A stretch of 61,831 nucleotides of DNA from Gnetum montanum (taxonomy: Eukaryota > Streptophyta > Gnetopsida > Gnetales > Gnetaceae): positions 136,420 to 198,250 of the forward strand of contig MNCI01000566.1 of NCBI GenBank assembly GCA_015680685.1, written 5' to 3'. The first letter of the stretch is position 1; every line of letters begins with the position of its first letter. Under the pieces are notes generated by a model. That model was not told where the DNA came from, made no database searches, and worked only from the letters and a program-made list of their open reading frames with translations. The position numbers were made by a program, and so were the translations under genes. Positions 11,716 through 20,816 of this stretch are shown one piece after another.

Positions 11716-13000
11716 TAATAAGCAGGATTAATAACCACTTTTTATTTTTCTTTTGAATTTACAACTTTTTGTTTTCCAGTTTTTCATTTTTGAACCTTTT
11801 GTTTTATCTTTTTATCTTTTTGTGTTTTTTGTCTTTTTACGTTTTGTAAGTAATCTCATCTACGAATAAAACACTCATGTGGATCGTTAGTTGAGGTGTG
11901 TTCTATGTTATCAAGTCTCGAGTGATCAATTGTGTGGACAGTGAGTCCATTACACCCACTCATCCACTCTACAAATAAGAGGTTTTGTTCGAGGTTACAA
12001 TGATATTCTTGACATTCTAAAAACTTAAAATTAATTTTGTGTTCATTGTACCTAGAGTGAAGAAGGATGGACCAAGAGGGAATGATTAGGATGTGACATC
12101 AAGGGGACTTGTGGATTCTCTTTGGTGACGTCTGTGGGAGTTATCATGCAACATGGTTGTATTAAGATCCTTGTAGATCTAATGAAAAATGGGAGTAAGA
12201 GTAATCAAAAGGGCACTCAAAAATCAAACGTTGTTCTAGGGGGTCCCATTGGAAAGACATGCACCCATGCCTGAAGGTTCGTGATTTATCTGGATTCAAT
12301 ATTCAAAAAAAAGAGAAAGAGAAAAGAAAAAGAAAAACAAAGTGCCATAAAAAAAAGTCACTCCTCCCTTGAATAAAATGCCAACTGATCGTATGTCTTG
12401 TTGTTATGGTACTCTCATAGTTGCTCATCATGGGATGAAATAATGCGATGTCACTGGTCAGAGGAATAGACTTGGTCCTGATCTTGGAACGATGATGTAA
12501 TGACACCTTAATGATGCTTTTCATTCAGGATTCACTATGCCCTGGGTCAGTTACCTCATGTCCCAATCTCTACAATCCCATTCTCTAGTTCATCCCATCT
12601 CATTGTTCGTGTAATTGTAGCTCATGTCTTGTGTAGCATAGAATTTTCACCTCATTCCGATGATATTTACATGTGTGTGTTTTGTGGAGTTAGTGTGGAT
12701 TACATTTAACCCTTCTAGTGCCCACAGATACTTTAAATGTGGTTACACAAGGACAATATAGGTTGGAACCTACTTTGGGGAGGACCCACTTGTGTAATCT
12801 TTCATAATTCTCACTTATGACATCACTCACACACACCATTTCTTACCCTCAGCATAATTTTTTAAATGATTTTCTTTCCCTACTATTATCCCTATGAATT
12901 TTAACGTTCCGATGTACCATTACATACCCTTTTTCTTACCACCTANCCTAGTACTCCGATTTTTATTCCGTTTGAACCTGCTTAAACCCAAAGTGTTCAG
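11716..13000 (+). other. Conserved non-coding spacer of element Y
   Basis: No gene is seen. A T-rich start is followed by blocks shared with Z, A and E: CACTCATCCACTCTACAAATAA near 11957, GTGTGACATCAAG-like at 12096, TTGTAGATCTAATGAAAAATG near 12171, GGAAAGACATGCACCCATGC near 12250, and TTTGGGGAGGACCCACTTGT at 12774. Such conservation in untranslated DNA suggests an RNA-level role (packaging, stability, processing) or a recent common origin. I cannot separate these. A single N lies at 12946. Confidence 0.65.
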
Positions 13001-13019
13001 CTTAGTCATGGGGGAGGGA
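13001..13019 (+). other. Central polypurine-tract-like motif in element Y
   Basis: CTTAGTCATGGGGGAGGGA closely resembles the element's own 3' PPT (TCAGTCATGGGGGTA, 16211-16225). The equivalent motif is at 20450-20464 in A and 57028-57044 (minus) in D, each 230-370 bp before the ORF2 start. It could act as a second plus-strand priming site or be a relic of how the ORF2 module was joined. Confidence 0.5.
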
Positions 13020-13274
13020 CACTTGTCGAAAAGTGCCTAAATTTTTTGAAATTTATCATCGTCCAAAGGACATCAATTAGGGTAATTAACTCTAACACTT
13101 AGAATAATTGTGCCTAAAAATCATTTAACTCCTAAATATACCGGGAAACTAAAATGGAATCCACCTAAGTCACAAGACTCATTATTATAAACTTTCAGGC
13201 ATGATCACACGTTATAACATAAGATCTTTAATTAAGACAAGTAGTAAGGTATAACTTAATTTTAAAAATAACCT

Positions 13275-13303
13275 TACTAACGCTTGACCCCGTGTGATTG
13301 CAG
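13275..13303 (+). promoter_or_regulatory. Candidate branch point and 3' splice site abutting the ORF2 start (element Y)
   Basis: TACTAAC (13275-13281) is a perfect branch-point consensus. It is followed 22 bases later by TGATTGCAG (13295-13303), which ends exactly before the ATG of ORF2 at 13304. D has TGATTGTAG before its ATG (56806-56808) and A has the same block with AG mutated to AA. This would suit a spliced subgenomic mRNA for ORF2. The matching donor was not identified. Confidence 0.5.
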
Positions 13304-16062
13304 ATGGCCTCAAAACATGGACAGCAGGAAGGTCCTACCCAAGGTGGAAGCAAACGAGCTTGGAGAGGTGGAAGACAAGGTCCTGCCGAACAACATGCAG
13401 AACAAGAGAAGCAATCATTCAGCATTCATCAAGACAAACTTCCTACCAGACGATCTGGGCAGGTAGGAGGAGGAGCTACTGCAGCGCCTAAACCGGGACA
13501 ACAACTCACGTTGCCCCAAGATTGTGTTCAGGTTATCCATGAGAAGTCCACATTCGCTGCAGTGATTGTGGAGTTGAATTTTGAATCATTTGTAGAGTTT
13601 GCTCCTGAGGCTATTAGGGATCACCTCAAAGGGTCTTGCTTATGGCCTATCCTCTTTGAAAGCAGTGCCTGGTACCTAGGAGAGACATACCAATTCTGGC
13701 ACAATAGGGAGCAAGGCACCACTATTAATATTTATGGTGTGACAATTGACTTCTTTGCACAGGCCATTTTGGAAGTGTTAAACCTTTCGAATACAGGAGG
13801 TTGCTCGGTTATCCACCTGTTCAGACCCTGATGTGCGAAAGGATTGGTTGGAGAAGGCTTATCGCAGAGATAAAACATTTGGTGAATTAACGATGGAAGA
13901 GAGGGTTTACTTCAAAATTGGAACATATCACCTCTTCCCTACAAAGGGCCTAAAAAGAATATCGATGTATGCGGCTAGAGGATGTGCAATGTTGATGGGA
14001 AAGGTTAATGCTAACCTACCCCATTTATATTTGACAGAGATCCTGAGGCGGTTCGAGGAAGGAAAGACAGGGAAGATGGTGTTGCCTTTCCCTTGTCTCA
14101 TCAAAAAGCTTTGCCGACGTGCTGGTATTTGGGGATATACCAATGACGTCCTCCAAAAGGCCCAGACTACTTCATATGCTGAATTGCTTAAAGCACTAGC
14201 TCCCAGAAAAACCACTGGCGAAGAGCTGGGACTCGAACAAGAAGAAGAATAGATGGTTGGACCTAGTCAACCTCCAACCATGGGTCCTAGCCAACAATAA
14301 TAAGTAGGGCCTAGCACAGGCCAGGATCAACCGCCACCACCTCAAGACTATAGACCGTCAATGAGCCATCTTAGGGCCATCGCTGAGATGGTCATTTGGG
14401 GAAGTCGTGATAACGTAAACCTCTTCCGTGTCATCGATGATGCTAGGTAGCCTACTATTTCATTAGATTGTACAAGGGGAGAAGTATCTATTCAAACAGG
14501 AGGAGGGGAAAGTAGATGGTCACAACAAATCTTAGGAAACGCGGCATCTTTCCAGGTGCAGTTAGAGACGGTGAAGGGGCCACTGTGGTGGTCATGCAAC
14601 ACCAGAATGCCATGGGAGCTACAGAAGTGGTCGTAGACCACATCAAATAATCCTTTAATGTACCTGTTGTGCCACCGGTAGATCTCTCAGGAGCACAGGA
14701 TGCTCAAACTTTGGTCGGAACCTTAATGACTCCTGCAGAACCTGAGGATGCACTTGATAGATTGCTTCAAAAGGGCAAGTAATGATGTTCCTATTTGACA
14801 TCCCTCAAGATGTAACAGCAATTCAATCAGACCTCATTTCCACAAAGGGGAAGCTAGTCTTAACAGAAGTAAGGGTAGAGCATGCTGAAGCTGAAGTGCA
14901 AAAACTACAAGAGCAGCTCATCGCCTTATAAGCAGCACAGTAGAAACCTATGCAATTTGTTCCCGTAGATCAACTAGAAAATTCTAGAACGGAGAAACTA
15001 ACCAACTTGATAGCAGAGAATAAAAAGGTGGTGGATGAAAAGGAGAAGGCTATCTGGGATGCCTCCACAGCACAAGCGCAAACCCATGCACATCTTAAGG
15101 CACTCAAAGCCTTACAGGAAGAAAAAAAACAGCTTGCGACTAACAACCATCGGTTGACCACTGTAGAAAAGCAAAAGAATGTTTTCGATGAACACTTTCA
15201 TCAATTACGAGAACAATTCAACCAGGTCAACCGAGACATAAGCTGTTTAGCCAAAGAAAATCGAACCCTCTCGATGGAGGACGTACGTGCCATTCGTCAA
15301 AAGTCAACGATTGAGATAAGCACGTGGCAGAACGAGGCTAAACGACATGAGAAGTTGAAGGAGCACTTCCGTAATCAGGTGGGGATGTATAAATAAATCC
15401 TTGAAAAGGAGATCCATATGGCCAAGGCCCAAATCAACACTATCAGTGCTCAACACACTGATTGGTGGGCCATATTGGACACATATGCCTTCGCCCACCA
15501 AGCGGAAGTTAAAAACCAGGACCTGCAGATTTAGGACTTGACAGGATACATGGAATTGAAAAATCTAAGATATGCCAATCTTGCCATGTTGACATCAGGG
15601 CACCCGAGGTCAGAGCTCGAGTAGCATGTAGCAACCACCCACATCAAATACGAAGTAGAATTTGTAGAATGCAAGAAGCTATCAGAAAAATTGGATGTTG
15701 CAAATTCTAAACTTAAGGTGGTAAAAGCCAGCTACCATGGACAGAAAGATGTCACAACTGACTTGGCTTGATGACTAATGGACCTTCACGAATACAAGAA
15801 CAAAGCCAGAGCCTATGAGAAGGAACGACGGGTGTTCGCGGCTTGGTATGTCAAGGCCAACCAAATGTTTCTGCAACTACCCTGTCTATGGAAAGTGCCG
15901 ACTCCATCAAACGTTGGAACATTAGCATGGATGGCACAAGACCCTTGGACCAAAGAGGAGAAGCTCCAGGCCATACTTCAATACCATCAAGCCATAAAAC
16001 CTGAAGCACAAGACAAAGGGAAGGCACTAATGGAGGAGCTACCGCCACCAAGAACTACATGA
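13304..16062 (+). pseudogene. ORF2 of element Y: plant-transposon-protein-like domain plus coiled coil
   Basis: ATG at 13304 (after CAG) is preferred because D starts at the equivalent place. After a basic Gln/Gly-rich leader, residues about 85-310 resemble the 'putative plant transposon protein' family (PF20167-like: FVEFAPEAI, WYLGETYQFW, YHLFPTKGL, PFPCLIKKLCRRAG). A Pro/Gln linker and then long Lys/Glu/Gln-rich heptads (14950-15760) predict coiled coil. The tail ends PPPRTT at 16062. A frameshift near 13800, a TAG at 14250 and several further stops break the frame. Its position after the structural genes is that of Athila env-like ORFs, but I see no signal peptide or clear membrane span. 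The function is unknown. A and D carry homologues. Confidence 0.75.
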
Positions 16063-16210
16063 GTTCCAAATTTTTGTAGTTGTAGCATATTCTGTGTGTT
16101 GTGTCTTTATTTTTTTTTCTCCCCACACTGTGGCATCATCCCCCATTTCCATCTAATAATCCCATACATATCCATTGTGTAATCACTGTAACTCGAGGAC
16201 AAGTTTTTAT

Positions 16211-16225
16211 TCAGTCATGGGGGTA
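16211..16225 (+). other. 3' polypurine tract of element Y
   Basis: TCAGTCATGGGGGTA directly precedes the TGATG start of the 3' LTR. The same motif precedes the LTR of A (25146-25157) and, on the minus strand, of D (53770-53784). Confidence 0.8.
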
Positions 16226-17108
16226 TGATGGGACGCGATATCGCATGGGCTGTGATATCGCATTTCCTACGATATCGTGTCTTCCCCTGCAATATCGCGT
16301 ACACGATATCGCATCCCCCGCGATATCGTGTCTTCCCCTGCAATATCGCGTACACGATATCGCAGTGTGTTGCCAAATCTATAAATAAGAGGCGGCTCTC
16401 CCTTATTTCACATTATTAGGTTAGATTGTAGCTAAACTCTGGCAGTTTGATCCCTCCAAAAATAGATTATTTTCTAGTGTCTGCCCGTAGTGTGGTGAAT
16501 GTAATTGTATGGCATCCTTTATTCAAGTGTGACATACTTGGACACACACATGACTAGCGATAAAGATCGATATTACTTCATCATTGCAACATTCACTTTG
16601 TTATTTATTTATTTAATTGTTATTTACTACTTTCCTAGTTAATACCCTCTCACCCTTAAACTCACATTAGACGCGGAATGAGTATGACTTGATTATGAGC
16701 ATTTAAGTGTGACTACTTGGTAACCCAGTAGCGTACCTAGGATCTGCACTTGGTAATCCCAGTGGTAGTCATGCACGAAGTCCAAGATGTGTACGGATAA
16801 TCAAGGAACGGATGCTCATCGCACTTAGGCTAGATTAGATTCTCTTACCCTTTCTCTCCTAGCTTAGTAATTATTACTTTCCATTGTCTTCAGGAGTAGC
16901 ATTAGATTAGGAACACATCATACACCTCACTTTGGACTAAACCATACGTGACAAAGCTAATACTAGTCCAGGTGGGAAGACAGTGAACTGCGACCTAAGG
17001 TTAACTGTCTAGGTGCCACAACTAGTCCGTCTATGGAATTCGACCGAATCGCACGTGAAAACACTCATATTCGTATGGTTGAGTGTAGGGGTATCTCGCC
17101 ACTCATCA
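16226..17108 (+). repeat. 3' LTR of element Y
   Basis: It runs from TGATGGGACG to CACTCATCA, 883 bp. U3 (16226-16370) holds about eight GATATC-core palindromes (GCGATATCGC and CACGATATCGC types) in a partly duplicated 52-bp unit. The TATA box CTATAAATAAG is at 16379-16389. This copy is fuller than the 5' LTR. Confidence 0.92.
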
Positions 17109-17113
17109 GCCAT
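17109..17113 (+). repeat. Target-site duplication GCCAT, right copy (element Y)
   Basis: It directly follows the Y 3' LTR. The RNase H frame of A resumes here with A-M-V-F. Confidence 0.9.
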
Positions 17114-17474
17114 GGTGTTCATGCTTGAAAATTTTCATCATTGTGTGCTCAAGTACCAAGTTTATGTCCACACTTATCATAGTGTTATGTTATTTCTAAT
17201 GAACAAGTCAATGGTTAGTCCTAGAGTGATAAAATGGCATGTGATTCTCTAAGAGTTTGACATCACAATGATAAATAAGAAAGGAACAAAAAATGTAGTG
17301 GTTAATCATTTATCAAGGTTGAGATGGGATTCAAAAAACCAAGTGGAACCTTTATCAGATCAACTTCCTGATGAGGACCTATTTACTAAAACAATAAAGA
17401 TTGTAGGCTTATCTCACAACACAAGAGCTTCTTGTTTAATGGAGTGGAAAACAATGAGAAAAATTCATCCATAG
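17111..17474 (+). pseudogene. pol: RNase H, second part, and linker (element A)
   Basis: After the insertion the frame reads ENFHHCVLKYQVYVHTYHS and then the late RNase H/linker signature KGTKNVVVNHLSRL (about 17280-17320), where functional copies read VADHLSRL. It leads to the integrase of A. The substitution of the catalytic Asp by Asn-His in this signature and a stop at 17251 show decay. Confidence 0.8.
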
Positions 17475-17499
17475 GGCCAAATGATGCATGGAAGTCAAT

Positions 17500-18660
17500 G
17501 GCAACCTACACAAGATCTATGCAAATGGGCTTGTTTGATGGTGTGTGACAAATCTTGACTAGTAGAGAGCTTTACAAGATGCCCATGACAGCCCATGTGG
17601 TAGCCACTATGTGGAGTGTAGAATAGTACTTAAACTACTAATGGAAAGCTACCTTTGGCCTACTCTATTCAGGGATGCCTACATGTTCACACAATCTTGT
17701 GAACACTACCAAATGGATGGAGGAATTACAACTAGATATGAAGGGCCACAACACTGGATACAGCCATTAGAGCCTTTTAAGATTTGGGAAATTGATTTTA
17801 TGAGATCCATTCAACAAATGCCAAACAAAAAAACATATATTATTGTGACTATGGATTATTGCACAAAGTCGATAGAGGTAGTAGCAGTGAAAGGTTGTAC
17901 AGCAAAAATAGCTGCCAAGTTTTTTCAACAACATGTGACGAACTAATTTAGAGTACCTAGAATACTAATATCAAATAATGGAACCAAATTCACCAGTGCT
18001 ACCTTTAAAAAACTCATGCAACAACTTAGGGTTAACCATAAATTAACAACACCATCTCATCCCCAAGCAAATGATCAAGCTAAAGTCACTAATCGTGAAA
18101 TTACTAGAATACTCATTAGGATGATTAGTAGGTTTAGACGACATTGGAGAATGAAATTAAAAAATGCTTTGTGGGCCTATAGGATAGCATGGAAACTACC
18201 TATAGGGTACAACCCATACGAGTTAATCTATGGCAGGTTACTAATGCTTCTAATCCTAGCAGAGCTTCACACTTCAACTACTACCAATGAACTTAATCTT
18301 GATTTGAGTTTAGCACAAAAGGAATGTCTAAAGAATTTGAATCTTTTAGATGAGAATAGACAAGTAGCACTTATGGGTAGTGAACTCCACAAGCATTTCT
18401 CAAAACTTAGGCACAATTTGCAAATAAGAAATGTAACTATACAACGAGGTGACAAAGGTCATTTCTTATAATACTAGTCATTTATTCCAAAAGTTAAATT
18501 TCAAACACTTTGGGAGGGACTGTACATTGTGCATGCCACTTATCCATCTGGTGCCTTACGCATTCACCACCCATATAGCCCACATAAGCTTATCCTTGTT
18601 AATATCCAATAAGTCAAACCATGCTACAAATATTTAAAAGAGGCTACCCAACCTACTGAC
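17500..18660 (+). pseudogene. pol: Integrase pseudogene of element A
   Basis: The zinc-binding N-terminal part is read at 17585-17715 (SHYVEC...SCEHYQ). The catalytic core follows at 17740-18120. The first Asp is kept (WEIDFM near 17790), the second is Asn (SNNGTKF near 17970), and the Glu is Lys (QAKVTN near 18080). The C-terminal part (ALWAYR, NPYELIYG, then ELHKHF and the GPY-like region) runs to about 18640. No chromodomain is present. Two of the three DDE residues are lost, so the enzyme is dead. In active relatives it inserts the cDNA, leaving 5-bp duplications. Confidence 0.85.
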
Positions 18661-18704
18661 CAGTCTTCTACTTGCTTTATCTTCCGTTTACCTAATTTTA
18701 ACGA

Positions 18705-20200
18705 TAGTCATGGGGGTGCTAATCTAGAGTCATTGGTACCTTACTGAACCTTACTGAATTTTACAATTCTTTTCATTTTTCATATTCTTTGACATTTTCT
18801 TATTCTTTTATACTTTTCCATTTCTTCAATTTTTCATATTCTTTTACATTTTTCAATTCGTTAACAACTTTCATTCTTTACAATTTTTCATAATTTTTGT
18901 TATCTTGTCCATTTATTTTATGCTTTCTTTTCAAATCATTTATAAATAATTTTAATTGTTAATAAGACACATTAAATAAAGGCAAGATGTAGTTCAATAA
19001 GGTGAATATTTCTCTATATTATCAAGTCATAAGAGACTAATTATTTGCATAGTAAGCCTCATCATTCGTCCATCCATTCCATTAATAAGTTGTTCTTTTC
19101 ATGGCCATAATGATATTCTTTTCCATCATACAACTAAGAATAAACTTATGATCATTATGCCTGGACCGAAAAGTGATGAACCAAGTTGGAATGAATAGGG
19201 TGTGACATCAAGGTGACTCATGGATTCTTTTTGGATTATTATTGTGAGTTCTATTATGTTACTAAGGTTGTATTATATCCTTGTAGATCTAAAAAATGGG
19301 AGTAAGAGTAAAATAAGTGCTACCTTCAAAGGTTGACATAGTTCAAAAATAAAAAAAAAGAGCATAGAATAAATTTCTGGGGGTTCCACTGGAAAGACAT
19401 GTTACGCATGCCAGAAGGTCGGTGGCTTCTTAGAAATCTAAAAATAAAAAAAAATGCTATGAATAAAACTCCTCCCCTAAACAATATGCCAAGTGACAAT
19501 ACCCCTTGTAACATTGATAGTCTTGCGATTGTAATTCCAAGAGATGAAATGATGCAATGTCAATAGGATGTGGTCTAGACTTGGTCTAAATGTTGGGCAG
19601 AAAGGCTAACGATTACTTTAACCACTAATAAAACACAAAAATTTATCATGCCTATGGTAAGACAAGTTCACATCTCAATTTCTACAATCCTTTCTATGTC
19701 CATATCATCTCACTATTCGAATAGTCATAACTTGTGATTTTGTGCAACAGTGTTATTTTCCAAATTAGTGATACTGATATGTATGTTTTGCTAAACAAGT
19801 ATGCATTACAACTCCTTAAGTACCTAAGGATACTTCCAGGCATGGTTATACAAGGGCATTAAGGGCTAGAGCCTACTTTGGGGAGGACTCACTTGTATAA
19901 ATATTGTATCTTATACCTACCAAGCAATTCCACATCATCTTGAACCTTCCAAATATCAATAAACACTTCCCATATCACCTACCCTCTCTGTTCTAAAAAT
20001 ATGAATTTGTTACCCTTCTTACCCAACATATGAACTTTTGTAGCCTAAGATTCCTTCTCTATGACCTTCCAATGATAAATTGTTGACAAAAATAAGCATA
20101 TTCTCATCATCTAAACCCTATGAGATACCTTAAACCCTTCCAAACATCCAAAGTAATCAAAACTTTCCATCCAATCTTCATGAAACATGAATTTTCTTAG
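18705..20200 (+). other. Post-pol spacer of element A with PPT-like start
   Basis: The spacer starts with TAGTCATGGGGGTG (18705-18718), a PPT-like motif just after pol. A T-rich stretch follows, then the same conserved blocks as in the post-gag spacers of Y, Z and E (GTGTGACATCAAG at 19200, CCTTGTAGATCTAA near 19280, GGAAAGACATG near 19393, TTTGGGGAGGACTCACTTGT at 19877). No gene is seen. Confidence 0.65.
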
Positions 20201-20202
20201 GC

Positions 20203-20281
20203 TTCAATATTGGGTCTACACTAATATCAAATCCCTAAAGTTGGATCCTTGATATCAGGTCCCTTAAAACCTATATATGTG
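20203..20281 (+). promoter_or_regulatory. Internal U3-like promoter of element A
   Basis: TTGGATCCTTGATATCA (20241-20257) is identical to 25217-25233 in the U3 of A's own 3' LTR. It is followed by a TATA-like CCTATATATGTG at 20270-20281, as the LTR motif is followed by CTATAAATATAAC. The site precedes ORF2 by about 540 bp. Element Z has the same layout. Promoter activity is inferred. Confidence 0.55.
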
Positions 20282-20449
20282 TAAGGACTTAGGAAAATTT
20301 TTCACATTTTTCATTTTGAGCTAAAGGAAATTTTTGCATTTTCCTTTTCTAAATTAAGCTCTAACCTCCTAGCTTCTCCAAGCCATATCTTGATCAATAT
20401 TGCTTTGAGTTTTATGATTCATGAACATATTTGATCATAGAGTGCTCAA

Positions 20450-20464
20450 CTTAGTCATGAAGGG
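20450..20464 (+). other. Central PPT-like motif of element A
   Basis: CTTAGTCATGAAGGG is the counterpart of 13001-13019 in Y, between the internal promoter-like region and ORF2. Confidence 0.4.
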
Positions 20465-20816
20465 TGCTAGTGAGGAAAATTTGGGCCAATTTTTCAAAAA
20501 AATTCTAATGCCTAGAAGGTACTTTAAGGCTAAGTATGAAAAGATAATTGAAATTTTTAAAGAATAATCAAACATACTAAAGCTAAAACACTCAATTAAT
20601 GATATTAAGGACCAATAACCATCATACACAGGGACAAAATGAGCAATTATGAAGGGTTATTAAGACATTAACGCTTATGGGGCAACTTTCTGAAAAATTT
20701 TATAACTCTGCAAAAATAAACTAAGAACTTAATGAAACTAAGGGTATGAGTAAGGTGTGAAACTATTAAGAATAAATGTGAATACCTTAATAATTTTTAA
20801 TGCTTACTAATTGCAA

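Larger units (their letters stand above)
8837..17108 (+). mobile_element. Element Y: pol-less Athila-like retrotransposon with gag and ORF2
   Basis: Both LTRs, PBS, gag, spacer, ORF2 and PPT are present, and a perfect 5-bp target duplication flanks it, so both ends are exact. There is no protease, RT, RNase H or integrase between gag and spacer. Y is therefore non-autonomous, like gag-carrying TR-GAG elements, but it keeps ORF2. Its length is 8272 bp, including a run of Ns at 11432-11564. Confidence 0.92.

Noticed and set aside
13304-16062. ORF2 as a true envelope gene
   Set aside because: No signal peptide, membrane anchor or glycoprotein-like cysteines could be seen. Only its position is env-like.
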